Shown here: positions 7,679 through 14,963 of the stretch, piece by piece
How the letters are laid out: each line of letters opens with the position of its first letter
Position numbering within the stretch: position 1 is the first letter of the stretch
Assembly: GCA_900766185.1 (NCBI GenBank)
Contig: CAAFUL010000108.1
Coordinates: 1 to 33,497, forward strand
DNA: 33,497 nt
Reading direction: 5' to 3'
DNA from: an uncultured Johnsonella sp.
GTDB lineage: Bacteria; Bacillota; Clostridia; Lachnospirales; Lachnospiraceae
The notes under the pieces: model-generated
Told to the model about the DNA's origin: nothing
Seen by the model: the letters and a program-made list of their open reading frames with translations, nothing else
Databases searched by the model: none
Program-made: the position numbers and the translations under genes

Positions 7679-8380
7679 ATGGACTATTTTAAAGGCTTAA
7701 GCAGAAAAGAATATATCTTAAAAACTGCCGAAATGATAAAAAGAGACGGAATAGAGAATTTATCAATACGAAAAATCGCCAAGGAGCTGTGCTGTTCCTC
7801 GGCAAGTCTTTATAGGTATTTTTCGGGATTGGATGAACTTATTTACTATGCGGAGCTTGGGCAGCTGAAAGCTTATATACAGTCAATTAATGAATCAAGC
7901 CTTATTTGGGAAAATGTATGGGATAAATATGTTGGAATATGGTACTGCTACGCAATGGAGGCTTTCAGAAAGCCGATATCTTATAATTTACTGTTTTTAA
8001 CAAAAAAAGATATAGAACTTGACAAAGCCATAGTAGAGTTTTATGATATGTTTCCGGAAGAGATAAGGACTTCCACGCTGCTTTTTAGGACTATGCTCAG
8101 AAACCCCGATTTTTTGGGAAGAGATTATGAAGTATGCAAAGTGTGCATAAAATCCGGTGTGATAAGTGAAGAAAAGGCGGTTGTTTTGAATCGCATGGTA
8201 TGTTTTTTGTATATGGGTTATTTTAAGAACCTTATGGATAAAGGCGTTAGAGAAGAAAGCCTTGATGACTATGTTTGGAAATTTGTTGAAGATACCGAAA
8301 GGATAGTATTTGCGCTTGCAGACAATTTGCAAGGGTATACAAGTTACAAAGAAGTGCTGAAAAGAAAAGAAAAGTATTAA
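7679..8380 (+). CDS. TetR/AcrR family transcriptional regulator
   Basis: The 233-residue protein has an N-terminal TetR helix-turn-helix: ILKTAEMIKRDGIENLSIRKIAKEL followed in the text of the protein by the recognition segment CCSSASLYRYFSGLDEL (about residues 13-55). The helical C-terminal ligand domain (about 60-233) has several Cys and aromatic residues and no recognisable ligand motif. The ribosome binding site is weak (taaagtgag). It ends 43 bases before a strong terminator. Position between grdX and the reductase genes makes it the likely regulator of this locus (inference). No Sec codon or frameshift is seen. Confidence 0.85.
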   Translation: MDYFKGLSRKEYILKTAEMIKRDGIENLSIRKIAKELCCSSASLYRYFSGLDELIYYAELGQLKAYIQSINESSLIWENVWDKYVGIWYCYAMEAFRKPISYNLLFLTKKDIELDKAIVEFYDMFPEEIRTSTLLFRTMLRNPDFLGRDYEVCKVCIKSGVISEEKAVVLNRMVCFLYMGYFKNLMDKGVREESLDDYVWKFVEDTERIVFALADNLQGYTSYKEVLKRKEKY

Positions 8381-8422
8381 AAAGAAAAATAAAATATTGA
8401 AAAGAACAGATAAACAATAAAA

Positions 8423-8466
8423 GGTTTGAAAATATGTTGCAAAAAGCTTATTTTCAAGCCTTTTTT
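8423..8466 (+). terminator. Rho-independent terminator after TetR gene
   Basis: GGTTTGAAAATA (8423-8434) pairs with TATTTTCAAGCC (8449-8460), 12 bp including one G-U pair, followed by six T. It separates the grdX-tetR unit from the reductase genes. Confidence 0.88.
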
Positions 8467-8732
8467 GTATTTATTTAGAGATTTAATGAATATATAAATT
8501 GACCCATTATATTATCTATTTATTATAGTACAAGTTTACAAAAATTCTGCATATTTAGACTAAATTCTTGTATATATTATCGTGATAACTTAGCTAAAAC
8601 ACCTTGTATTATGCAAGCTTAATAAAAACAGAGGTCTATTTTTGTGAAAAAATAAACTAAGATAAGCTTGTATTTATAAAAATACCTATATATAATCGAA
8701 GAAAGAGGAGGTTTTAAGGGAACTTCTTTTTT
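8467..8732 (+). promoter_or_regulatory. Promoter and upstream region of the component B operon
   Basis: TTGTAT (8668-8673) and TATAAT (8691-8696) are exactly 17 bases apart. CTTGTAT occurs three times in the same direction (8567, 8603, 8667, the last overlapping the -35 box), and an inverted TACAAG lies near 8530. These could be activator or repressor sites. The leader contains gaggaggttttaagggaacttctttttt (in parts), a weak G-U-rich stem before a T-run. Confidence 0.6.
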
Positions 8733-8777
8733 ATGGAACAAAAGTTATCGCGATTACAAAGGAGGGCTATAATATGA
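8733..8777 (+). CDS. 14-residue leader ORF overlapping the reductase start
   Basis: ATG at 8733 opens MEQKLSRLQRRAII, whose TGA (8775-8777) overlaps the ATG of the next gene (8774) as ATGA. Its own upstream site is aaggga with rather long spacing. The downstream gene's ribosome binding site AAAGGAGGG lies inside this ORF, so ribosomes translating it would cover or unfold that site. This may be chance; conservation would decide. Confidence 0.3.
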   Translation: MEQKLSRLQRRAII

Positions 8778-10060
8778 AATTGGAGCTGGGAAAAATCAAG
8801 ATTGATGATATCCAATTTTCAGAAAGAACTTATGTTGAAAACCATGTTCTTTATGTAAATAAAGAAGAGGTTGAGAAGTTAGTTTTGGAAGATGACAAGC
8901 TTATCGGTTGTAAGCTTGAAATTGCAAAACCTGGAGAGAGTACTCGTATAACTCCGGTAAAGGATGTTATTGAGCCTCGTGTAAAGGTAAGCGGAGGCGA
9001 GATGTTCCCCGGAGTTACAGGTAAGGTATCTCCCGGAGTTGGCGAAGGAAGGACACATGCTTTGGAAGGCTGCTGTGTTATCACTGTAGGAAAGATCGTA
9101 GGTTTCCAAGAGGGTGTAATAGATATGAGCGGTGTAGCTGCGGATTACTGCCCGTTTTCAAAGACTGTAAACCTTTGTGTGGTTATAGAGCCTAAGGAGG
9201 GACTTGAGACCCATACTTATGAAAAAGCCGGGCGTCTGGCAGGATTAAAGGTTGCGGCGTACCTTGGTGAAACAGCAAGAAACCTTGAGCCTGATGTATT
9301 GGAAGTATATGAGACAAAGCCTTTGTTTGAGCAGGCGGCAATGTATCCTAATCTTCCGAAAGTAGGTTACATACATATGTTACAGTCACAGGGACTTTTG
9401 CATGACACCTATTACTATGGTGTAGACGCAAAGCAAATGGTTCCTACCTTTATGTATCCTACCGAAATAATGGACGGAGCTATAGTGTCAGGTAACTGTG
9501 TTGCACCTTGTGATAAGGTTACTACCTTCCATCATTTACACAATCCTGTTATCGAAGATTGCTACAAGCATCATGGTAAGGATATCAACTTTATGGGTGT
9601 TATACTTACCAATGAAAATGTATTCCTTGCAGATAAGGAAAGACATTCGGATATGGTCGCTAAATTAGCTGAGTATATGGGACTTGACGGAGTTCTGATA
9701 ACTGAGGAGGGCTATGGTAACCCTGATACGGACCTTATGATGAACTGTAAAAAGGTTGAGAGAAAGGGCGTTAAGGTAGTTCTTATTACAGATGAGTTCC
9801 CTGGAAAAGACGGTAAATCACAGTCACTTGCGGATGTATGCGAGGAGGCTACAGCACTTGCTTCTTGCGGACAAGGAAATATGACCTTGAACTTCCCTGC
9901 TATGGACAGAGTAATCGGTACTATGGATTATATTGAGAGTCAAATAGGCGGTTGGGCAGGTTGTGTAAATCCTGACGGTTCATTTGAGGCAGAGATTCAG
10001 ATCATCATAGCTTCAACTATAGCAAACGGATACAATTGTCTGGCAGCAAGAGGTTATTAA
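8774..10060 (+). CDS. Glycine/sarcosine/betaine reductase component B, alpha/beta proprotein (GrdE/GrdG/GrdI family)
   Basis: The 428-residue product matches in length the proprotein of the substrate-specific component B. Family members are cut at an Asn-Cys bond; the new N-terminal Cys becomes the pyruvoyl group that forms a Schiff base with the amine substrate. The expected site is seen as SGNCVAPC with Cys242, giving pieces of about 26 and 20 kDa. Other conserved stretches include GRTHALEGC, VAADYCPF and ITEEGYGNPDTDLMMN. A strong AAAGGAGGG site precedes the ATG. The selenoprotein subunit follows after 17 bases. Glycine, sarcosine and betaine paralogues cannot be distinguished reliably by eye, so no symbol is given. 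Confidence 0.92.
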   Translation: MKLELGKIKIDDIQFSERTYVENHVLYVNKEEVEKLVLEDDKLIGCKLEIAKPGESTRITPVKDVIEPRVKVSGGEMFPGVTGKVSPGVGEGRTHALEGCCVITVGKIVGFQEGVIDMSGVAADYCPFSKTVNLCVVIEPKEGLETHTYEKAGRLAGLKVAAYLGETARNLEPDVLEVYETKPLFEQAAMYPNLPKVGYIHMLQSQGLLHDTYYYGVDAKQMVPTFMYPTEIMDGAIVSGNCVAPCDKVTTFHHLHNPVIEDCYKHHGKDINFMGVILTNENVFLADKERHSDMVAKLAEYMGLDGVLITEEGYGNPDTDLMMNCKKVERKGVKVVLITDEFPGKDGKSQSLADVCEEATALASCGQGNMTLNFPAMDRVIGTMDYIESQIGGWAGCVNPDGSFEAEIQIIIASTIANGYNCLAARGY

Positions 10061-10077
10061 AATAAGGGGGTATTATA

Positions 10078-11397
10078 ATGGCTAAGTATAAAGTAGTACA
10101 TTATTTGAATCAGTTCTTTGCCGGAATAGGCGGAGAAGAGAAGGCGGATCATAAGCCTGAGATAAGAGAAGAAGTTATAGGGCCCGGTATGGCTATTAAA
10201 AGCGGTTTAAGTGATGATTTCGACATCGTTGCAACAGCAATCTGCGGAGACAACTACTATGGCGAGAACTTGGAAGAGGCAACCGATACTCTTGTTGAAA
10301 TGATCAAGAAATATGAGCCTGATGTTTTTGTTGCAGGACCGGCATTTAACGCAGGTCGTTACGGAGTTGCCTGCGGAACTATTGCAAAAGCTGTAGAAGA
10401 AAGACTCGGAATACCTGTTATCACAGCTGCTTATGAAGAAAATCCCGGAGTTGATATGTTCCGTAAGGACTTGATCATAGTTAAGACCGGTAATTCCGCT
10501 GCAAGCATGAAAAATGTAGTGAAAGTGCTGTGCCCATTAATAGAAAAGCTTGCAAAGCATGAGGAGATTTTAGGACCTGATATTGAAGGTTACCATGAAA
10601 GAGGTATAAGAGTTAACTACTTTGCTAAGGAGAGAGCTTCTGAAAGAGCTATCAAGATGCTTGTTAAAAAACTTAAGGGAGAAGAGTTTAAGACAGACCT
10701 TCCTATGCCTAAGTTTGACAGGGTTGAGCCTGCAAAACCTATAGAAGATATCAAGAAGGCAAAGATAGCCTTAGTTACTTCAGGAGGTATAGTTCCTACA
10801 GGTAACCCGGATCATATTGAGTCAAGTAATGCCACAAAGTACGGCAGTTACAGTATAGAAGGAATGCAGGCACTTTCTCCTGACGATTTTACTACCATAC
10901 ACGGTGGATATGACAGACAGTTCGTTATGGAAAATCCTAACCTTGTTGTTCCTTTGGATGTAATGAGGGAGTTTGAAAAGGCAGGAGAATTCGGAGAACT
11001 TTACAATACATTCTTTACAACAACCGGTACCGGTACAGCTACAGGCTCTGCAGCTAAGTTCGGTTCCGACATAGGAAAGACCCTTATAGACGATCATGTT
11101 GACGGTGTTATACTGGTAAGTACTTGAGGTACCTGTACTCGTTGCGGTGCAACAATGGTAAAAGGTATAGAGAAGTACGGTATTCCGGTAGTTCACATGG
11201 CTACAGTCGTTCCTATTTCACTTACAATAGGTGCCAATAGAATCATTCCGGGCGTAGGTATCCCTTATCCGCTTGGTGATCCTACACAGGGTGAGGTTGA
11301 CTCCAAAAAAATTCGTGAGCGTATGGTGAAGAGAGCATTAAAGGCTTTACAGACACCTGTTACAGAGCAAACGGTATTTGAAAAGGACGATTTCTAA
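10078..11397 (+). CDS. Selenoprotein component B gamma subunit (GrdB/GrdF/GrdH family), Sec350
   Basis: One gene of 439 residues is read through the in-frame TGA at 11125-11127 as selenocysteine 350. The Sec sits in STUGTCTRCGATMVKG (U-x-x-C-x-x-C), the conserved redox motif of glycine/sarcosine/betaine reductase selenoprotein B. Homology continues unbroken on both sides (GGYDRQFVMENPNLVVPLDV before; VPISLTIGANRIIPGVGIPY after), so the TGA is not a truncation. A SECIS-like hairpin begins about 13 bases after the TGA. The subunit transfers the substrate carbon to Sec of protein A as a carboxymethyl-Sec group. Protein A, component C and the Sec-insertion genes must lie elsewhere. Start follows AAGGGGG. 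Confidence 0.95.
11128..11160 (+). promoter_or_regulatory. Bacterial SECIS-like hairpin
   Basis: Immediately after the UGA, TACC (11130-11133) can pair with GGTA (11157-11160), and GTTGC (11141-11145) pairs with GCAAC (11149-11153) around a GGT loop. Bacterial SECIS elements lie just downstream of the UGA inside the coding region and present a small loop, often with a G, to SelB. Position and size fit; the fold was drawn by hand. Confidence 0.6.
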
Positions 11398-11423
11398 AAA
11401 AACCTTATAAGGGGGAAGTAAAG

Positions 11424-12563
11424 ATGGCTAATGACACTAATACTTTGAATTTGAAAAGAGTCTTGATCCTTGCGGGAGCAATTATTGCATTTACAATAGG
11501 TTCAGGTTTTGCCACAGGTCAAGAAATAGTACAATATTACACTGCATACGGTGCGCAGAATTTACTTGTATTGCTTGTGTTTATGGTAGCATTTCTTTAC
11601 TACAACTTTAATTTTGCTAAAGCCGGAGCTGAACAAAAGTTCGAAAAAGGCAATGATGTTTATAAATTTTATTGCGGTAAGTACATAGGTACATTTTGCG
11701 ATTATTATTCTACCATATTTTGTTATATGTCATTTTGGGTAATGGTAGGAGGAGCTGCATCTACCATAAAGCAGCAGTATAATTTGCCTTTGTGGGTAGG
11801 AGCTGTGATTTTGACGGTAATAACTATTGTAACAGTTATAGGAGGGCTTAGTTCTCTGGTAGATGCTATAGGTCTTGTAGGTCCTGTCATAGTTATTCTT
11901 TGTATATTTATAGGTCTTGTAACCTGTATAAGAGATGCCAAGAATATAGGAGAAGGGCTTAGTATAATAGCTGGTGGAAGTTTTATAGGTTCGGATGCTG
12001 CGAATACTATAAAAAATGCAGGTGCCAACTGGTTGATTTCCGGTCTATCTTATGCCGGATTCGTATTACTTTGGTTTGCCAGCTTTACTTCCGCTCTCGG
12101 TGCAAAGAACAGTAAGAAGGATTTGAATTACGGAATACTTGCAGGAACAATAGCGATATGTGTTGCGATAGTAATTGTTTCTTTTGCGCAAATATCCAAT
12201 ATCAATACAGGAGAGAACGGTACTTATGTATGGAATGCGGATATACCGAATCTTATACTTGCGTTAAAGATTTGGAAACCGTTTTCAGCTATATTCTCAA
12301 TCGTAGTATTTGCCGGAATTTATACGACAGCGGTTCCTCTACTTTATAATCCTGTTGTAAGATTTTCAAAAGAGGGAACAGGTACATTCAAGATACTTAC
12401 AGTAGTGCTTGGACTTGTTGGACTGGTAGTAGGATTGTTCTTACCGTTTAGAGCTTTAGTTAATTATGTATATGTATTAAATGGATATGTAGGAGCAGTA
12501 TTAATATTATTTATGCTATGGAAAAATATATCTGACATTTTCTTAAATAAGAAAAAGTCATAA
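11424..12563 (+). CDS. YkvI-like membrane transporter (APC/LeuT-fold)
   Basis: The 379-residue protein is highly hydrophobic with about ten membrane segments. The first contains AFTIGSGFATGQEI, the broken-helix motif of the YkvI family, distant relatives of sodium-coupled amino-acid transporters. It begins 26 bases after the selenoprotein stop with an AAGGGGG site, so it is the third gene of the reductase operon, and a terminator follows. The position suggests it imports the reductase substrate. The known betaine transporter linked to such operons is of the BCCT family, so this one points to a different or unassigned substrate (inference). Confidence 0.85.
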   Translation: MANDTNTLNLKRVLILAGAIIAFTIGSGFATGQEIVQYYTAYGAQNLLVLLVFMVAFLYYNFNFAKAGAEQKFEKGNDVYKFYCGKYIGTFCDYYSTIFCYMSFWVMVGGAASTIKQQYNLPLWVGAVILTVITIVTVIGGLSSLVDAIGLVGPVIVILCIFIGLVTCIRDAKNIGEGLSIIAGGSFIGSDAANTIKNAGANWLISGLSYAGFVLLWFASFTSALGAKNSKKDLNYGILAGTIAICVAIVIVSFAQISNINTGENGTYVWNADIPNLILALKIWKPFSAIFSIVVFAGIYTTAVPLLYNPVVRFSKEGTGTFKILTVVLGLVGLVVGLFLPFRALVNYVYVLNGYVGAVLILFMLWKNISDIFLNKKKS

Positions 12564-12575
12564 TATTACCCCCGA

Positions 12576-12615
12576 GCCGCCTTTAATGGTTTAGAAACTT
12601 TTAAAGGCGGCTTAT
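12576..12615 (+). terminator. Terminator of the component B/transporter operon
   Basis: GCCGCCTTTAA (12576-12586) pairs perfectly with TTAAAGGCGGC (12601-12611), followed by a short T-rich run (ttatt). Confidence 0.75.
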
Positions 12616-12963
12616 TAAGTTCCATGAGTAACCTCCCTATAAATTAAATGACCCGACATGGTACGCATCTTTGAGAGGCGTGTCGGGTACAGTTAGAAGA
12701 CATCATATCAAAAAATATATAAAATACAATAGTTTTTTGAAAAAATCAGGAGTAGTGAAGTGAAAAGTTTATTTCAGTTAAATCAGTAAAAGCATTAGAT
12801 AAAGGTGCAGGCCCTGCCTACAGTCGACAAAAGAAGTTGTGTATGTTACACTGACAAAGGAAAAGAGATTTGGACAGGTGAATATTTTAAGATAAATACT
12901 ATTGAATCGGAATATAGGTTTATTTTTATAAAGACTTTATTGTATGACGGGAAGGTGAAGGTT
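12616..12963 (+). other. Spacer with hairpin and repeat fragment
   Basis: ACCCGACA (12651-12658) pairs with TGTCGGGT (12681-12688), with an inner ACGC/GCGT pairing. AGTGAAAAGTTTATTTC (12759-12775) recurs near 32339. An open frame beginning at 12805 runs into the next gene, but the DUF4869 family starts at 12964, so the upstream part is probably not coding. No promoter stands out. Confidence 0.4.
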
Positions 12964-13422
12964 ATGCTTAGAGTAAGGTTTGGTGATAGGGATAGTGTAA
13001 TATATAACACATCCGTATATTTTAAAAATAGGTATGAGGATAGTTGGCTTATGGATGAATTTGCCAAAACAGTAATTAAAGATATTGACAGATCGGAGGT
13101 TTTAGATGCCCATACCATCCAAAGTCCGGTTCTTGGGCAAATCCCGCCGGACAAACTATCCGGAGGCGTAAAAGCTCTTATTCTCATGAAGAATGAGCCG
13201 GGTAAAATATTTAATGCGTCAAATTGTGGGGATAACTGTGCGAAGTGGATCCTAAAACTGGGAGAAGAGAGGAATTTTACCATAGCTTTATATCATATAA
13301 TGGATTTCGGTAAAAAAGAATTTAATATCCGTATTCTTAATGACAGAAAGCTGGTAGTTCACAATATGAAGGAATTTTTAAACGCTGCGGACAAGTATCT
13401 TAAAGGAGCTAAGGTACAATGA
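12964..13422 (+). CDS. DUF4869 domain protein
   Basis: The 152-residue protein starts MLRVRFGD and has the family blocks IYNTSVYFKNRYEDSWL, LSGGVKALILM and FNASNCGDNCAKWIL, then HIMDFG and VVHNMKEFL. A GAAGGTGAAGG site precedes the ATG at 12964; I reject the longer start at 12805 because the extra residues do not resemble the family. Its function is unknown. It overlaps the next gene by four bases (ATGA), a P-loop protein, and such pairs recur in gut and oral Firmicutes. Translational coupling implies a two-component module. It has no signal peptide or membrane segment. Confidence 0.82.
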   Translation: MLRVRFGDRDSVIYNTSVYFKNRYEDSWLMDEFAKTVIKDIDRSEVLDAHTIQSPVLGQIPPDKLSGGVKALILMKNEPGKIFNASNCGDNCAKWILKLGEERNFTIALYHIMDFGKKEFNIRILNDRKLVVHNMKEFLNAADKYLKGAKVQ

Positions 13423-13859
13423 CAGGAGCTATAAATATTAAAATGAAAAATAAGAGAAATATCTATAATTTTACACTTAAACGAAATATTACAATTCTCA
13501 GAGGTGACAGTGGAACCGGTAAAACCACATTATACGATATGATTAAAGATTATAATAATTTCGGTAGAAAAGATAGCGGTGTAAGCATTTCCTGTAATAA
13601 CAATATAGTGGTTTTGGAGGGAAAGGATTGGGAGCAGCAGCTTGAAGGCTTAAGCAAATCCATAGTAGTGATAGATGAAGGAAGTAACTTTATATCGTCC
13701 CAAGACTTTGCAAGGAAAGTGAGGGGGAGCGATAATTATTTTCTCATTATTACAAGGACTTACCTTGCTCAACTTCCCTATAGTGCAGAGGAAGTCTATC
13801 ACATTAAAGGCAGCGGAAAGAATAAGAGCTTTGAAAAATGCCGTAAGATAAAAATATAA
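13419..13859 (+). CDS. Small P-loop ATPase partner of DUF4869 protein
   Basis: The 146-residue protein has a clear Walker A motif, RGDSGTGKTT (about residues 28-37), and a Walker B-like strand IVVIDEG (about 87-93), followed by an ITRTYL segment. It begins inside the stop of the DUF4869 gene. The protein is short and ends in a Lys-rich tail, so it may be C-terminally truncated relative to relatives; I cannot confirm this without alignment. Function is unknown. The pair could be a regulatory, toxin-antitoxin or defence-like module, but nothing in the sequence settles that. Confidence 0.75.
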   Translation: MTGAINIKMKNKRNIYNFTLKRNITILRGDSGTGKTTLYDMIKDYNNFGRKDSGVSISCNNNIVVLEGKDWEQQLEGLSKSIVVIDEGSNFISSQDFARKVRGSDNYFLIITRTYLAQLPYSAEEVYHIKGSGKNKSFEKCRKIKI

Positions 13860-13912
13860 ACACCTTGGAGAGAGTCTTAAAAACTACTACTAATATAGAA
13901 GGAAAAAAAGAC

Positions 13913-14446
13913 ATGGGTAAAAGAGAAGATATCAAAGTTTTAGCATCGGGTTATGAGCTTAGAAGCGTAAGAGCTGATGAGGCGGAGCAAGCGGCACACA
14001 TAGAAAAAGTATGCTTTCCTCCTAACGAAGCCTGCTCAGCCGAGCAGATAAGAGCCAGAGTGGCAGAAGCTCCTGAGCTTTTCCTTGTGGCAGTTGACAA
14101 GAATACAGGAAGACTTGCAGGATTTTTGAACGGTTTGGCAACAGATGAAGAAAGTTTCAGGGATGAGTTTTTTAAAGATTCCAAAATGAATAAACCTGAC
14201 GGAAAGAACATTATGCTGCTTGGGCTGGATGTCTTACCGGAACATAGAGGTAAGAACTTGGCTAGGGAGATTATGAGCACCTATGTCGAAAGAGAGACTA
14301 AAAAGGGTAGAAAAAAGCTTATACTTACCTGCCTTGAGCACTTGGTTGAGATGTATAAGAAAATGGGTTACACAGACCTTGGGCAGGCAAACTCCACATG
14401 GGGTGGAGAAAGCTGGCATGAGATGGTATACATACTTAATGAGTAG
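13913..14446 (+). CDS. GNAT family N-acetyltransferase (arylalkylamine acetyltransferase-like)
   Basis: I choose the ATG at 13913 (177 residues), preceded by GAAGGA, instead of a TTG at 13865. The protein shows the GNAT acetyl-CoA motif as LGLDVLPEHRGKNLAREIM (motif A, about residues 100-118) and a final strand CLEHLVEMYKKMGYTDLG typical of the fold. The insert between strands (FRDEFFKDS) and the C-terminal WGGESWHEMVY resemble serotonin/arylalkylamine acetyltransferase-like bacterial proteins. The acceptor is unknown. It follows the P-loop gene by 53 bases and may be co-transcribed. A palindromic repeat begins five bases after its stop codon. Confidence 0.85.
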   Translation: MGKREDIKVLASGYELRSVRADEAEQAAHIEKVCFPPNEACSAEQIRARVAEAPELFLVAVDKNTGRLAGFLNGLATDEESFRDEFFKDSKMNKPDGKNIMLLGLDVLPEHRGKNLAREIMSTYVERETKKGRKKLILTCLEHLVEMYKKMGYTDLGQANSTWGGESWHEMVYILNE

Positions 14447-14450
14447 CATA

Positions 14451-14753
14451 GCAACATAAACAATGGCTATTTGTCTACTCAAAACCCCTTATATGTCTAT
14501 TTCTTACGGGTTGGTGATTACAGAAACACTCCCTATTTCAATCTTTTTAGCGGTTAACCCTTTTGATAAAGCGAGGTACAAATTCCACAGACGAGGACTG
14601 TTTGAGTGCAGCTCGCCCGCTTTTGGCGAGCACACGAGTTCCGCAGTCTGTGTGAATTTGTCGAAGCTTTGAGGAAGGGTTGCGGGCATGATTGAATTAT
14701 ACGGAGTTTTTTATAAACTAATAACCACAAACTATTATAATTGTTTATGTTAC
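14451..14753. repeat. Palindromic repeat element, copy 2 (complete, about 300 bases)
   Basis: The outer ends are inverted: gcaacataaacaat (14451-14464) against attgtttatgttac (14740-14753). Inner blocks also pair: aaacactccctatttcaatc with gattgaattatacggagttt, and acagacgaggactg with cgcagtctgtg. The apex is GCTCGCC/GGCGAGC (14611-14617 / 14625-14631). The whole unit can fold into one long imperfect hairpin. It starts right after a stop codon and carries no gene. Copies lie at both window ends, so it is a dispersed family: MITE-like, or a structured RNA or terminator element. Confidence 0.82.
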
Positions 14754-14881
14754 CAACTCCCCTACAAACCGGAATATCACAACAATTAAGCCTTAAGATA
14801 AACAAATTATTAACAATACCGTCTCAACAGAATAAATGTTAAATTTCCATATTAAAAATGAAAAAAATATAAATAAAATTG

Positions 14882-14911
14882 TTGAATTATGCCAAGGACA
14901 TATGCTATAAT
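14882..14911 (+). promoter_or_regulatory. Promoter of the symporter/peptidase unit
   Basis: TTGAAT (14882-14887) and TATAAT (14906-14911) are 18 bases apart, about 50 bases before the AgcS start. The spacer between the repeat and this promoter shows nothing else. Confidence 0.6.
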
Positions 14912-14963
14912 CAGACAAAATTAAATATATACTTATCACATATGTATATGAGAGGAGAATATT

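Noticed and set aside
11155..11397. Separate 80-residue gene starting MVKGIEKYG
   Set aside because: It is the C-terminal part of the selenoprotein; the TGA at 11125 is a selenocysteine codon inside a conserved motif.
12805..12963. N-terminal extension of the DUF4869 protein
   Set aside because: The first 53 residues do not resemble the family, the start lacks a ribosome binding site, and a good site precedes the ATG at 12964.
13865..13912. TTG start for the acetyltransferase
   Set aside because: The ATG at 13913 has a better ribosome binding site and the extra residues are outside the GNAT fold.
14463..14672. Small ORF inside the palindromic repeat
   Set aside because: It has no ribosome binding site, its composition follows the inverted repeat, and open frames arise on both strands there.
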